The notes below the pieces were generated by a model. The model had not been told where the DNA came from, ran no database searches, and was given only the letters and a program-made list of their open reading frames with translations. 64,000 nt of DNA, taken from NCBI GenBank assembly GCA_036426205.1, contig WSYH01000212.1, positions 205,186 through 269,185 on the forward strand, read 5' to 3'. The position numbers and the translations under genes were made by a program. The stretch comes from Ascaphus truei. Lineage: Eukaryota > Chordata > Amphibia > Anura > Ascaphidae. Below, piece after piece: positions 20,743 to 32,261 of the stretch (positions within the stretch are counted from its first letter, which is position 1; each line of letters opens with the position of its first letter).

Positions 20743-22335
20743 CTTGTAATCGCTGACTTGAGTTTCTGGCTGGTATGGCAGACAATGAAATTTTTTAATT
20801 TCTGCCCTCTTTAAAGCCACGGTTAACCCAAAAATTTCACGGCAGGGTCAGGCTTGGCTCAGGAAGACGTGTGGTGAGCCGGAGAGAACAGCAAGCTATA
20901 TCTGTAGCCCACTTAGCAGGCATAAAGTTGACATGTGTTAAGAGCTCATATTAACAGCTGCATCTCTCTGCTCTGCCTCTATGTTTCTTAATGCTTTTGT
21001 GATTTTTAGTTTTAACTGTCATTGGGCAGGAATTCATTTTTTATGGTTTTGGAGATTTTTATTTTTATATGCCGTGGCTTTTTTCTTTTATATTTTATTT
21101 ATGTGTTGGGCATTAGCCCATTATTGGATGTATCTCCAGGTTTCCCTCAGGAGGAAAGAGGATGGCCTTTATCCCAGCTGGGGTAAGTAATACATTTATT
21201 TATTTAGAATCTACATGACTATCGATGTGGCTATCTAGGCCCCCATTGAGGGCCTACTGTAGGTAGCCAAAAAGACAATCAATGGATTTAATTGCTTAGT
21301 TTTAATTACGTTATTATTTATTGCAATGTCTATTTTATTTAATGTTTTTTTTATGCTTTAGAATTGCCAAAAGCTCTATTAGCCACATTTTGCCAATTGA
21401 GCTCTTGCCGGTTACTGTACAGTAGTGAACAGATAGAGAGAGAACCCTGTATAGCACTCAGGTTCACGCTCTGATGATAGATGAGTGATTTAAAACATAA
21501 ACTTTATTAATAGCATATATTAAAATAGTGGATGTTGGAGCAACGTGCTGGAGGTAGGTTGATCCTGAATAATAGTAGCCGTGTTGGCTCCGGATTAGAT
21601 AATATCTTATATACCAGATATAACTATATTGGAACACTGGTAACAGAACAACACAGAGATCCTGATGTGGACCTTTGTGATAGGTGTGGGTTCCTGGGTG
21701 TGCTAATAAAGGTACTGAAGTAACATATCACACGCTGGCATAGTCTGCGTAATTCCTTTAATAAGGTGGTAGGTATGATATATATATATATGCTGGTAGA
21801 CGCTGGGAACGAATATAGTATGATTCTCAGCAGTCGTGAGTGCAGTCAGCTAGTTTACCACTCTGTGTATATGGGTGTCTCCAGCCAAGTGTCAAACTGA
21901 CCTAAGGTAACCTTCTATTGTATATACTGCAGGGTAGGTGCCCTGCACTAACCTCTAGGGCTGTGTGTAGACTGTAGGCAGGATGAGGTTATAGAGACTT
22001 ATGTGAGGGAGGCACTGTGGCTGGATAGTATGTGATCATAATCCCATAGCAGAGGGTGAGCTGAGGGTAGGCACCAATAGTGACCCTTAAAGTGCTGCTG
22101 TCTAGAATATCCCTGACAGCAGCGCAGCTATGGTGTTGCTGGGGGTCACTGCGTCAGTACTTCAAAGTATATTAGCACTCTCCAAAAGGAACACCACATA
22201 GAGGAGACTTGCAATGACCATCGGGGCATTGCTAGTCTGTATATCCTGCACGAGCAGGCTGCCGCATGAACTCGCGGTTAGAATTTCATGATGCGGATGC
22301 AGTCATTAGCCTGCGCGTGCACGTGGGAGAAGGGA

Positions 22336-22376
22336 GCCGACGCGCGCGTTTCGCGAGGGGCTTTCTCAAGGCGAAT
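22336..22376 (-). ncRNA. Degenerate hammerhead-ribozyme-like sequence in Penelope-like element
   Basis: On the minus strand, CCTTGAGAAAGCCCCTCGC is followed by GAAAC and an ACGCGCGCGT stem, then CGGC. The layout (core box 1, stem II, GAAA, stem III, cleavage site) matches the intact motif at 61685-61726, but box 1 reads CTTGAGA instead of CTGANGA, so it is probably inactive. It sits about 620 bases downstream of the ORF end. Confidence 0.35.
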
Positions 22377-22992
22377 GGTAAGTATAGTTGAGGGAGCCCT
22401 GCAGGTAGGCAGGTATATATAGCGCCTCCAATGAGATGACGTCATGGTTTAACCCCTGGTGCGCTGAGGTATGCTTGGTGCTGTTTAAAGAACACAGTGA
22501 GTATGCCAGTGTAAATCACTGCATGCCTAACACACTACACAATAAAAATCTGACTCATGTGTTGTCTCGTTTTTGCTTCTTGTCAGATATATGCACAGTG
22601 GAGCCAAATTGGCTCAGTCTGTGCTACAGGGGTAGTCTCAAAGTTAATGCCTAATAAAGGATCATGTACTAATGATAGTAGGGTTCAGATGTACCCTAAT
22701 GAAATTAATATCACCACTGTTAAGTGGCAAGGGTCAAAGTACAGGACTATGGAGATACCTGATACCATAATGGCAGAACAATTAGCGTGAGTAAGGATAA
22801 TAGTAGTGAGGTGGGGAGAGATGTACTCAGGGGCAGTGAAGATGAAGGTCATGTCCATGTCATAGATTGCAGCTGTGAAGTGTCATAGCAGATATATAGC
22901 AGATATAACAGGGGTGTAGATTTTCACAGGAAAGGAGTGTACAGGAATCCCTCATTAAGGCCTCTAGGTGATAATGTCCCGAGTGTGTAGAT

Positions 22993-23991
22993 CTATTTTG
23001 ACTCCTTTTGGAGGAGAGCTTTGTCCCAATCTCCCCTCCTTTGTCCCCGAGTGAGGTGGTCTATTCCACAGAAGGTAACAGCCTTTAAGTCTCCGCCATG
23101 ACACAAGTTGACGTGTCTCGATAGGGGTTTGTCGGTCTTGTTCCTGACAGTGCCCATGTGCTCAAGCACCCTCTGTTTTAAACATCTGCTGGTTTTTCCC
23201 ACGTACACCTTCCCACATATACAAATGCCTTGGTATATGACACCCATGCTGAGGCAGTTAATAAAGCAGCGTATTTGGTACATCTTAGAGTTGTTCCAGT
23301 TCCCAAATTGTTTAGTTGTTCTCATGTATTGGCAGGCCTTACAGCGTTGGCAAGTGTAGGATCCCATGGGTTTGGGCGGTAGCCATGTTCTCGGTCTTTC
23401 ATCCACAAAGTGGCTGTGGACCAGTAAATCTTGCAGATTCTTAGCACGTCTACTGGTCATGGAAGGATACTCATGGGTCACTCCTTTCAGAAGGTCGTCT
23501 GCTCGCAAGATGTGCCAGTGTTTTCTCAAAATGTTTCTTGCCAAATGCCACTCCCGGTTGTAAGTGCCTATGAAGCGTATTATTCTATCCCTCAGACTTG
23601 GTGGTTTGTCCATAATGAGGGATTTACGCGGGGTGTGTTTAGCCCTTTTGTAGGCCTTATTGATGCACTTACGGCTGTACCCCCTATCCACAAAGCGTTG
23701 TTTCATATTGTTTGACTGTTGGTCAAATTCCTGATCAGTGCTACAGTTCCTTCTTAATCGGAGGAACTGGCCTGTCGATATGGCGTTGATCTGGGATTTG
23801 GGATGGCGGCTACTTGCCTCCAGCAAGTTGTTGGTGGCTGTGGCCTTGCGGTAGATTGTAGTGTGGATAAGGCCATTAGGACCCATATACACAGAGTGGT
23901 AAACTAGCTGACTGCACTCACGACTGCTGAGAATCATACTATATTCGTTCCCAGCGTCTACCAGCATATATATATATATCATACCTACCAC
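22993..23991 (-). CDS. Penelope-like element protein: RT C-terminal region plus GIY-YIG endonuclease
   Basis: Open frame of 332 residues. The N-terminal third resembles the end of the Penelope RT (TTIYRKATATNNLLEASSRHP, then an RRNCS segment and RFVDRGYSRK). A Cys cluster (CQRCKACQYM) follows, then the GIY-YIG endonuclease (GVIYQGICICGKVYVGKTS, with R-KQRVLEH downstream) that nicks target DNA. The catalytic RT palm with its Asp pair is not present, so only a 5'-truncated protein is encoded; the first residues, up to about residue 28, come from the inverted arm. The stop at 22993 follows WDKALLQKESK, a typical ending. Confidence 0.8.
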   Translation of the reverse strand: MVGMIYIYMLVDAGNEYSMILSSRECSQLVYHSVYMGPNGLIHTTIYRKATATNNLLEASSRHPKSQINAISTGQFLRLRRNCSTDQEFDQQSNNMKQRFVDRGYSRKCINKAYKRAKHTPRKSLIMDKPPSLRDRIIRFIGTYNREWHLARNILRKHWHILRADDLLKGVTHEYPSMTSRRAKNLQDLLVHSHFVDERPRTWLPPKPMGSYTCQRCKACQYMRTTKQFGNWNNSKMYQIRCFINCLSMGVIYQGICICGKVYVGKTSRCLKQRVLEHMGTVRNKTDKPLSRHVNLCHGGDLKAVTFCGIDHLTRGQRRGDWDKALLQKESK

Positions 23992-24339
23992 CTTATTAAA
24001 GGAATTACGCAGACTATGCCAGCGTGTGATATGTTACTTCAGTACCTTTATTAGCACACCCAGGAACCCACACCTATCACAAAGGTCCACATCAGGATCT
24101 CTGTGTTGTTCTGTTACCAGTGTTCCAATATAGTTATATCTGGTATATAAGATATTATCTAATCCGGAGCCAACACGGCTACTATTATTCAGGATCAACC
24201 TACCTCCAGCACGTTGCTCCAACATCCACTATTTTAATATATGCTATTAATAAAGTTTATGTTTTAAATCACTCATCTATCATCAGAGCGTGAACCTGAG
24301 TGCTATACAGGGTTCTCTCTCTATCTGTTCACTACTGTA

Positions 24340-26640
24340 TGTACACCCTAAGCACCGTTCATCACCCTATCTTATTATTGTGGCTGCAGCAGGGGCCCCC
24401 TATTATCCTAACCGGTTACTGTACAGAGCATTTTTTGTGGGGGGTAGGGATGATGGGATTGTTGCCCTGGGGAGAGTGTTTAGTCCTCCCGGGGGGTGAC
24501 AAGAGGTGTTAACCCCTTCATTATCTTAATGGTTAGTACATTTTTGCTTAGGAATGCTTTACTATCTACTAAGGTAGTCAAGCGGGGTAAGTAATGTATT
24601 TTAATAATGCAATTTTTTTTTAAATTTTGTATGTTTTTATTGTGCTTACACTGACCAACGGCCCTATTAGTCAGTGCTATAGAGCAGCTAGTAGGGGGTA
24701 TTGATGTTTGCTGGGTGAGGAAGGGGCAGGGGCATTCAGTGGGGGAGTAGTTGACCTGGGGAGAGAGTTTTGCACCCCAGGGAGTGATGGTAGTTGTTGT
24801 TAATTCATTGTTTTCCTTAACCAGCCACTTAAATAGCCAAGGGGGGAAGGTGGTGTAATTTAACTGTAATATTAACCTGTTTGATGCTTGTGGTATACTT
24901 TGGTAGCCACAGGAATCAAAAGGGGTTAATTTATTTTCTACCAGGAAAATTTAATAATATACTCATGTATATTACATAACATGACACTATGGTACAAAAA
25001 TTGCATTGCCCTCCTTCATTTTATTGCAATGCGGCTATGTTCTGCTAATTATCGGATGCATTAATAACGGCATACCAACTCTTCTTAACATATTGTACCC
25101 AGTAACATTTTAGCGCAATCTTGATGACTTAGGTAAAAAAATTGCGGTAAAAGATCCCACCATATTTTTTTTAAAACTAGGAACAATTGTAACTCCGTTT
25201 TAACTGAGTTTGATTGCTCTTGGGCACTATATCTTATCTTTAATAGCTATTAAATGTGTTCACTGTCTTTCTTTAATTCTATTACTGTATATAATTTGTT
25301 ATTCTTCTTGCTTTCTGTCTCTTTCTATCAGTTCCCCTTTTTTGAGCTGCAATGCATTTATTTTTTAATACCTCTATACTGTATGAGTGTAAAGCTAAGC
25401 AAAAAGGGAATTATTTATGTGTCAGACCTTTTTGGACAGATTTTATCATTAGAGATTAATGTTGCACAGTGACTTTGAAGACTGAGATCATTTGCATACT
25501 GTATAGGGAAGAACACCATGTAATATTACAGATTACAATCTAATCAGCCTTTAACAACTATTGAATTTCTAACTTTAATCTTGGCTAACATACTATCTAT
25601 TCAGCCTGAGTGCCTTAAAATCTGTATTCTGATACAGACTGTATTTCAAACCTAAAAAGACAAGATTTATTGCTAGGCATGAATGCACATGTTGTGGATA
25701 TTATCAGGTTTTCTACTGATTTAATTTAGGAACACTGGCTAATTATATCTTTATTTGATAAGGTGTTACAGAAATGTAACAAACAGTCTTGGGTGACTTC
25801 ATTCCTATAATGTCTAAAGAAATGTTATTTCTTTACATATAAAAAGGTAGTTGTTGATGCCTATAGTGAACGTTAACATATTTTGTTAATTATTTTTAAG
25901 ACAAGATCAGTTAACACTTCCCAATAATTCATGTATATTCAATATTAATAATCAAACCTTACATTATGAAATCCTGAGGTTTTTAAGGGTTTGTGTGCAA
26001 AAGCATGACAATGAGTACAGTACTTTACATTATGATGCCATTTTTTGTTCTGTACAGTACTGTCCATGCGCGTGTTCCAGTGTTTCTTCACATGTGTCAC
26101 TTTGGAACCTGATTGAAATGCATATGCATGTCATAGTAGTTATGCGCATGCGTTTCACTGTGGCACCTGGTTCAAAATTAAATTACTGTATGATAGAGTA
26201 GTTATCAGTTGTTATGAATTACAGTACTTTAAAGCATATTACCTCACTATGTGGCTAGATGTCCAATGGGTGGCATACAGTACTGTAGGTTACCAGAGAC
26301 TCAAAGCCTTTATTGCCTACTGTCTATTGTAATGCATATTTTATTTTATTGCACATTTACAGTACAGTGTATTGTTTCAACACAAATGGGCAAAAGTGCT
26401 ATTAGCCTTCATTCTAATGTAAGTGTAGTTAATATAAACCTAAAGAGTAAAAACATGACCACACCACAAATAGTTTATAAAGAATTAAATGTTTTAAAAC
26501 AGGTATTGTAGTTATATATATTTAAATGACATTAGTATTTATGTACAGTACTACTGTAAGTGTATTTAATTTAAATCCAAAGAGTAAAAACATGAACACA
26601 CGAAAAAGTTTTATTAAAGAATTAAATGTTTTATTTACAC
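24340..26640. other. Non-coding stretch, no gene recognised
   Basis: AT-rich DNA with short open frames only and no domain. Near 26430-26500 and 26575-26640 a segment is duplicated (AAAGAGTAAAAACATGA and AAAGAATTAAATGTTTTA shared). Frequent TACTGTA/TACAGTA motifs occur, as elsewhere in the window. Confidence 0.5.
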
Positions 26641-26649
26641 ACGATAGAT

Positions 26650-28744
26650 AATAAAGTAAAAATGAATAATGCAAAAATACAAAGTTGGCTCTTCTTCCAA
26701 ATTTACAATCTCCTTGTCTTTTTCTTCTTCTGGTTGAATCTTCTTGGATGTCTTGGTCTGTAAAAAAAGAGACAATATTCAGTATTAATATTCGTACCTT
26801 ACTGTATGCAATCCTGAGTTTTTGGGTTTGGGGAAGAAAAAGCATGGCATGGATTTTAGCACAGTGCATTACCTAGCAGTAGTGCTGAATGAGTTTCCTG
26901 CACCAATGAGGATGTTTCCTGTACATTGTCTTTGCCCAGCTCTCGACATGCACCTGCAAAACAGAAATTGAAAAAATATTACATCATGACTACAGTACAT
27001 AATTAAATCCTCAGGTTTTTTGGGGTATGGGGTGCAGCACTTTACATTAAGACTAGGGGTTTACATGAGGTTTTTAAGGGTTTGGGGGAAAAGCACATGG
27101 CATGCATAATTTTAGCACTGTGCATTACCTTGCAGTATTGCTGGATGAGTTTCCTGCACCAATGGGGTCTTTTCTACGCGTTGTCTTTGCCCAGCTCCAG
27201 ACATGCACATGCAAAACAGAGATTGAAAAGATGAAAAGAAGCATTAAATAAAGAAATATTTAGAAAAAAAATACTTTTAAAAATTATGTTAAGAAATTTC
27301 CTGCGCATCATTATTTGAATTTTTTTAAAAATAGTAAATCATCCAACACGTTAATGGACCTCCAGGGAAGAGCCCTTTTATGCCTCAAAGGGACCTTGAT
27401 GGTGTCTCTCATGCTTTTGAAAACAGGCACGCTCAAATGAAAATTACGAGTGACTTCTAAAATAATTCTCCTTAAATGCACAAGAAGCTCCTTCTTGGTT
27501 CTATTGCTTTCATAATTCACATTTTGGCTCCACTCTCTGTACATCTCAAAACTGACGTGGTGTTTAAAAATGTACATGGCAAATTTGTGCGCATATCCAC
27601 CGCATCTGCTAAGTTATTTGTCCCAGATGCTCTGTGGGAGGTTGTTCAGCATGATATCTGTGAGCTGTACAGTATAATCCTAGGAACTGGACTGGGTGTG
27701 ATTCTGTAGTGGGAGATGGTAGATGGACTGGGAGGATGCTTTCCTCCTGTTGTACTGTCCCGTCCAGCTTTATTCTAAAGCTTGCCGGGTTAAATTCTCT
27801 TACTGGGGTTGTCATCGGCCCAAACACAAGGGTATATCTTGGAGACTGATGGGTTGAGCGGGGAGCCTCCCATGGTGTGCTTGGTGATGGCACTGTGAAG
27901 GTCAATTCCAGGGCTAGAAAGGGTGCACTGGGGGGTGTATGGGGCTTCTCCAGGAGAAAAAGGCCCCTCCAGGTTACCCTCCTGCTCCTCCGTCGGACAT
28001 ACAGGGGTGGGGACCCCAAGCAAAGCATAGAGTTGCACAATATTCCTCTCAATGTTTTCCATGCAAACACCCATGCCCCTCTCCATCCTCTCCAAAAGAA
28101 GATCCATCTTGGCCTCCATTCTGTCCCTCAATTGCTCGGTTGTATTACCAGGCATATCGCAACCACTAAAAACATTCAACATGTGGACGACCGTTCTGGA
28201 TATGTTGCAAGGTGTGAGGGTATCATCCAGGTGGGCATCGATGTGGCTGGGTGAAGGGCTAGATGAGTGGGGGGTCTGTTCCCGAATATACGTGGCTGGT
28301 TGATGGGCAAGATGAGTGTGGGGTGTCTGGTTGGGCATCAACGTGGCTGATTGATGTGTGAGATGAGTGGGGGTGTCAGGTCAGGCATTGACGTGGGTGG
28401 TTGACGGGCAAGATGAGTGTGGAATGTCCGGTCAGGCATCGATGGGAAATGTGTCAGAATGGGCAGCTTGCTGGGTGTCGGTGACGGTGTGTGATAGAAG
28501 GGAAATGCACGGGATGTCTGGGTCAGCTTCGGTTGGTGCAGGGGCACTTGAGCGGCCCGGCCTAACATCCTCATTGATGATTCCTCATTTGATAGAAAGG
28601 GCCAAGGTTCTTTGCCTTGGGAGCCTTCTGTACCTTTTATTTAGGCACCTTTGGCTTTGGCTGGGAGGGCTTGGAAACAGCTGCCGCTGTTCGCTTTTTG
28701 TTGCCTGGGACAGCAGCAGTAAGTTGGGTCTTGCGACGAACCAT
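26650..28744 (-). pseudogene. Companion gene of Tc1/mariner-like element, copy 2 (multi-exon, possible BEN-like part)
   Basis: Begins ATG at 28744 with a basic N-terminus (MVRRKTQLTAAVPG, KKRTAAAVSKP) related to copy 1 and stopping at 28637. Downstream on the same strand: repeated MPD-TPHTHLAHQP-like units (28570-28290), an amphipathic region (MEAKMDLLLERMERGMGV near 28110), a Pro/Ser-rich part, then a conserved-looking block at 27577-27311 (HKFAMYIFKHHVSF ... LRRIILEV ... SMRDTIKVPLRHKRALPW). The last block has the look of a BEN-type DNA-binding domain, but this is a guess. A small exon (26873-26953) follows with good splice borders, and a basic last exon near 26695-26760. Frame changes between blocks suggest introns and decay. 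Confidence 0.4.
27129..27208 (-). pseudogene. Duplicated small exon with broken splice acceptor
   Basis: Near-copy of the 81-bp exon at 26873-26953; the surrounding intron is also duplicated (CACTGTGCATTACCT and CTTTGCCCAGCTC shared). The donor GTAATG is kept but the acceptor, TTTTGCAG in the other copy, reads TTTTGCAT here, so this exon is probably skipped. It shows a local tandem duplication of roughly 250 bases. Confidence 0.5.
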
Positions 28745-29012
28745 GGAAGAAGATGGAACACAGCACAATACAGTATCTGGACAAGTGTTCATTCAGATAG
28801 AAATCTGCGTGTGAGATGCAATTTGTGTCACCTTTTATGCACAGTGTCCCAGACGTCATTAGTTTGCGGGTGCACAGTGTCAAAAGTGGACGTATACTTT
28901 ACCTTTGCATGTACATTATAAATACACCGTTACTTCTGTTGACTCATTGCACATTGAATATACTGTACTGCACCGTTCATTCCTCTGTGCTCGATTTCTT
29001 TTTTAAAGCAGC

Positions 29013-29083
29013 AATGCATAGAAAAGTTATTTCTAAGGATCTCAGAATGAGAATTCTTGAGATGTACAAGAAAGGCCACGGAT
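29013..29083 (+). pseudogene. Tc1/mariner-like transposase copy 2, exon 1
   Basis: Begins MHRKVISKDLRMRILEMYKK then GHG, a typical N-terminal helix-turn-helix of Tc1-like transposases that recognises the element ends. It lies about 270 bases from the divergent companion ATG at 28744. After codon 23 the DNA turns into an unrelated GC-rich block, so the exon is truncated or interrupted by an insertion near 29085. Confidence 0.55.
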
Positions 29084-29084
29084 C

Positions 29085-29340
29085 TAGGCCTCAGTCACGC
29101 TGCGCTCGGTGGCACGGGCGGCCACACGCGAGTTCCCCACCAGCAGGGGAATCCTGCGGAGCCGGTCCCGGTCCCCCCTGGCTGCACAGCTTACTACATG
29201 CTGTGGCGCGTCAGCCGCTATGGGATACAAGAGAATGGTGTTCCCTAGCGTTGACGCGTCACGTGGTGTGGCTGTGAGCCAATGGGGAGGGGAGGCTTCG
29301 GGGGGAGGAGAGGCTTCGGGAGCGGTGAGGAGTGTGGGGG
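29085..29340. other. GC-rich insertion, no gene
   Basis: CpG-rich sequence (CCGGTCCCGGTCCCCC, GGGAGGGGAGGCTTCGGG) between exon 1 and the GT-rich repeat. It resembles the GC-rich block at 14985-15335 in the same position of copy 1. It contains CGTCACGTGG near 29257. Confidence 0.35.
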
Positions 29341-29670
29341 GAAAGCAGCGTGTGTGCCTGTCTGTGTGTGTGTCTGAGTGCGTGAGTGCCTGTCTGTGTG
29401 TGTTTATGTGTGTCTGAGTGTGTGAGTGCCTGTCTGTGTGTGTGTATGTGTGTCTGAGTGCGTGAGTGCCTGCCTCTGTCTGTGTGTGTGTGTGTGTGTG
29501 CCTGTCTGTGTGTGTGTCTGAGTGCGTGCGTGCCTGTCTGTGTGTGTATGTGTGTGCCTGAGTGCGTGAGTGCCTGCCTCTGTCTGTCTGTGTGTGTGTG
29601 TGTATGTGTGTGCCTGCCTCTGTCAGTGTGTGTGTGTTCAGTGTGTGTGTGTGTGTTGCATATCGCGGTG
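29340..29670. repeat. GT-rich minisatellite
   Basis: About eight variable units of GTGTGTGTCTGAGTGCGTGA / GTGCCTGTCTGTGTGT. Long His/Thr or Cys/Val frames on the two strands are artefacts of the repeat. Confidence 0.85.
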
Positions 29671-29936
29671 TGAGTATGTCAGCGCCCCGCCTGTCTGCAG
29701 TGCGGGCGCGCTGACTCTGGGAGCGGGGCCTTAGCCTTATGCAGATCACACGCTGGTTACTTGGTTCGGGCATCAAGTTACTGTAGCACATACAGTAGCA
29801 CTGTCTGCTATCATGCCCATGGACAGGCGAAAAATGTAAACAGGACCCACTGGATCACAACAGAGTAAGTATTGTACTGTATATCGCATCTACATTTTTT
29901 ATTGTTATAAGTAAGTTGTTTTTTTTTCATTTTGTA

Positions 29937-30235
29937 ATGGAATGCGTTTTGGGCCTAAAAAAGATAAATTTTAGAAGAAAAAAAATTGATCTTTTTAAAA
30001 TGTCATAAGCAATTTGTACTGTACTGTAAATGATTAATCCATTGCAATCTGCTTTTTTCTGTAATGTTACAAATAGATTTAGACTCCTGCATTTTAAAGG
30101 ACAAATTTTTCGATTTCCCCTTTTGTCTTTGAAATGCGATTTGGGCCTAAAAAAGATACATTTTAGAAAGAAAAAAAAATGATCTTTTTAAAATGTCATA
30201 AGCAATTTTTAAATGATTAATCCTTTGCAATCTGT
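29937..30235. repeat. Tandem duplication of about 190 bases in an intron
   Basis: 29937-30060 and 30128-30235 share TTTGGGCCTAAAAAAGATA, GATCTTTTTAAAATGTCATA and AAATGATTAATCC with small differences. It lies in the intron between transposase exons 1 and 2 of copy 2. Confidence 0.75.
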
Positions 30236-30264
30236 TTAATTGTTCTCATTTTATTTGAACTGTA

Positions 30265-30955
30265 GGGCGGTGAAGCGGAAGGTGGATGAAATCAGCCATG
30301 CTAATGATGAGCAGTGTGTTGCACCGGTCAAGATGGTTCTGGAGAAGAGTCATAATATGACAATATATGAGTCCAGCATCAGAAGGATGAGACAACCAGC
30401 ATAAAAGGATGAGGCGACCAGCATCAGAAGGATGAGACACCAATTGTGCTGGACCTATGGACGTGTCAAGTAATGTGTTATATTGTAATAAAATGCAGTG
30501 GTATTGTTCTTGGAAATGTACAGTTATGTTGCTTCTTACAGCATTGTACACTACTGTACCCACTGTGTTGTAGGTCCTAGAGCAACACAACATGTGGCAT
30601 GTTTATTGTAGTGCAGTATTGTATAGTACAGCTAAAGTGTTGTATGAAAAAGTGTGGTTTTACTGTACAGTACCTGTAAAATTATTTCTTGTCATTACAG
30701 AGTTAAACCTATGATAAGGGAGCCCAACAAGATTAAAAGAGTCAACCAAGCACGTTAATGAATCGATAGTTGCGAAACATTTCAGGATGCAATATTTTCT
30801 AATGAAACAACTGTCACCCTAAAAAAAATTGACACCTTTGCCTTCCGCAAAAATTTTTTTTAGCCCTGAAACCGTGGACCAAGCACCTACTCAAGATCCA
30901 TGTGTGGAGTGCAATTTCTAGATGTGGACCAGGATTCATTTTACTACTTGAAGGT
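30265..30955 (+). pseudogene. Tc1/mariner-like transposase copy 2, exons 2 and 3
   Basis: Exon 2 follows TTGAACTGTAG and reads AVKRKVDEISHANDEQ ... MTIYESSIRRMR, then a duplicated 24-base stretch, and finally CWTYGRVK, the second helix-turn-helix. Exon 3 (about 30702-30952, after TCATTACAG) reads KPMIREPNKIKRVNQA, a degraded first-Asp block (FQDAIFSNET where copy 1 has FTDES, so the catalytic Asp is Asn here), and VWSAISRCGPGFILLLE before GTACAG. Exons 4 and 5, with the second Asp and the Glu, were not found downstream. Inactive. Confidence 0.6.
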
Positions 30956-31079
30956 ACAGTAAAGGCACAAAGTCACATGCTGTAGTGTAAAGCACTGTAC
31001 TACTAGGCAAGACAGAGAGGCTTATTACAATCGTATAGCCGCTGAACTTGAAACTGCTCAACACGGGGATTATATTACA

Positions 31080-31345
31080 GATCCGCCCCCATCTGTCACA
31101 CGACGGGTGCGTTCGGCCAGCCTCCCTGCTGACGCGCGAGTCAAGCCCCGGCCCCACTCTGGGGAAAGTCAGGATAGCTGTGAGAATGACACGCGTTCTT
31201 GGCTCCGCCCCCTGACCTCCGTGACGCATGTGGGTCGGCGCGCGATTGGTCCCGCCCCCTCTTGAAGAATCGGCATGGGAGTGACACGCGCTTCAAGCCC
31301 CGCCCCCTGGCCTCCGTGACGCCCGCAGTGACGGCACGCGAGCAG
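31080..31345. repeat. GC-rich imperfect repeats
   Basis: CCCCGCCCCCTGGCCTCCGTGACG and related units occur two to three times (near 31205, 31245 and 31298), with GTGACACGCG between them. 31345-32164 has no recognisable gene. Confidence 0.5.
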
Positions 31346-32261
31346 TTGCAACCTCATCTCCAATTAGGTTGCATCATAGGGCACACGTGTGTGCACCAAC
31401 AGCCTATCGGCACTTGCTTCCTGGTTCCTCCCTGGCTGGCTATTGGAGGCTCCTCCTACATATACTTTCAAAAAACAAAGAAATACAGCACCAAAAGACG
31501 GATACTGTGAACGCTCAAAAACGAGGCACTCAAAGGGTAAATTACTTGGCTGTTAATGGTTTATTGTGTGGTCAAAAAAATCAAGAAGTGAACAAACATT
31601 AAAATCCATTAAAATAACGCATAATTCCTCTGCATGTGATCGGTGTAGATGTTAAACTAATATACTTGTACAAATGTGACCGAGACCATAAATGAACATG
31701 TCCATATATAACAAATATGAGTGAACACCCATGTAATGGATCACAACCTATATATTGGTACAAGGAAATCAGCAATCCCTAAACACAAGGAGAGGGGTTA
31801 ATAATAAACCCCTCCCAAAAGTAAGGATAGCTGTCCAGCTGGATAAGGGTGGACAAACAGACTTAATGTAACCTGGTGGACATAAATGCAAAAATGATTC
31901 ACCTAACAGAAAGCCAAAATAACAATCACATAAGAATAGAGCATATTGATCTAGTTATATCTAAATCATGAAATACATGTATAGATGCATAGGTAAATAA
32001 TTAACCCTAATCTAATGGTTGGAATGCAATAAGCAAAGTAACTGCCGGGTTCCAGTGAATGCATAATTCCTTAGTAGATAATGGCATAGGTGAAGTAATT
32101 GTGAATCCAGCCAGGAAACATGAAACTGCAGATAAAGTCATTTGTTGCAGTAACATTAGTACACTTAGGGGGCTATGCACTAAGCTCCGTAAAGTGGCTT
32201 TAAGAGTGGAAAGTGCTCAGCAAACGTGATATTCCGCTCAGCGCGATTCACAGAGCAGCGC

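Larger units (their letters stand above)
21419..24338 (-). mobile_element. Penelope-like element with 458-bp inverted arms
   Basis: The minus-strand element is enclosed by two arms, 21419-21876 and 23881-24338, which are exact reverse complements as far as I compared them, including a 14-base AT run. Inside lie the GIY-YIG-bearing ORF (22993-23991) and its 3' untranslated part with a ribozyme-like sequence. Penelope-like elements commonly carry LTR-like terminal copies, in direct or inverted order, made during insertion. The upstream RT catalytic part is missing, so it is 5'-truncated. Perfect arm identity suggests a recent insertion. Confidence 0.7.

Noticed and set aside
21532..21723. 63-residue frame identical on both inverted arms (also 24034-24225)
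   Set aside because: Identity simply reflects the inverted repeat; the frame has no domain and lies upstream of the Penelope ORF.
29084..29791. Long minus-strand frame rich in His/Thr/Asp
   Set aside because: It is the translation of a GT-rich minisatellite; no domain and no conservation outside the repeat.
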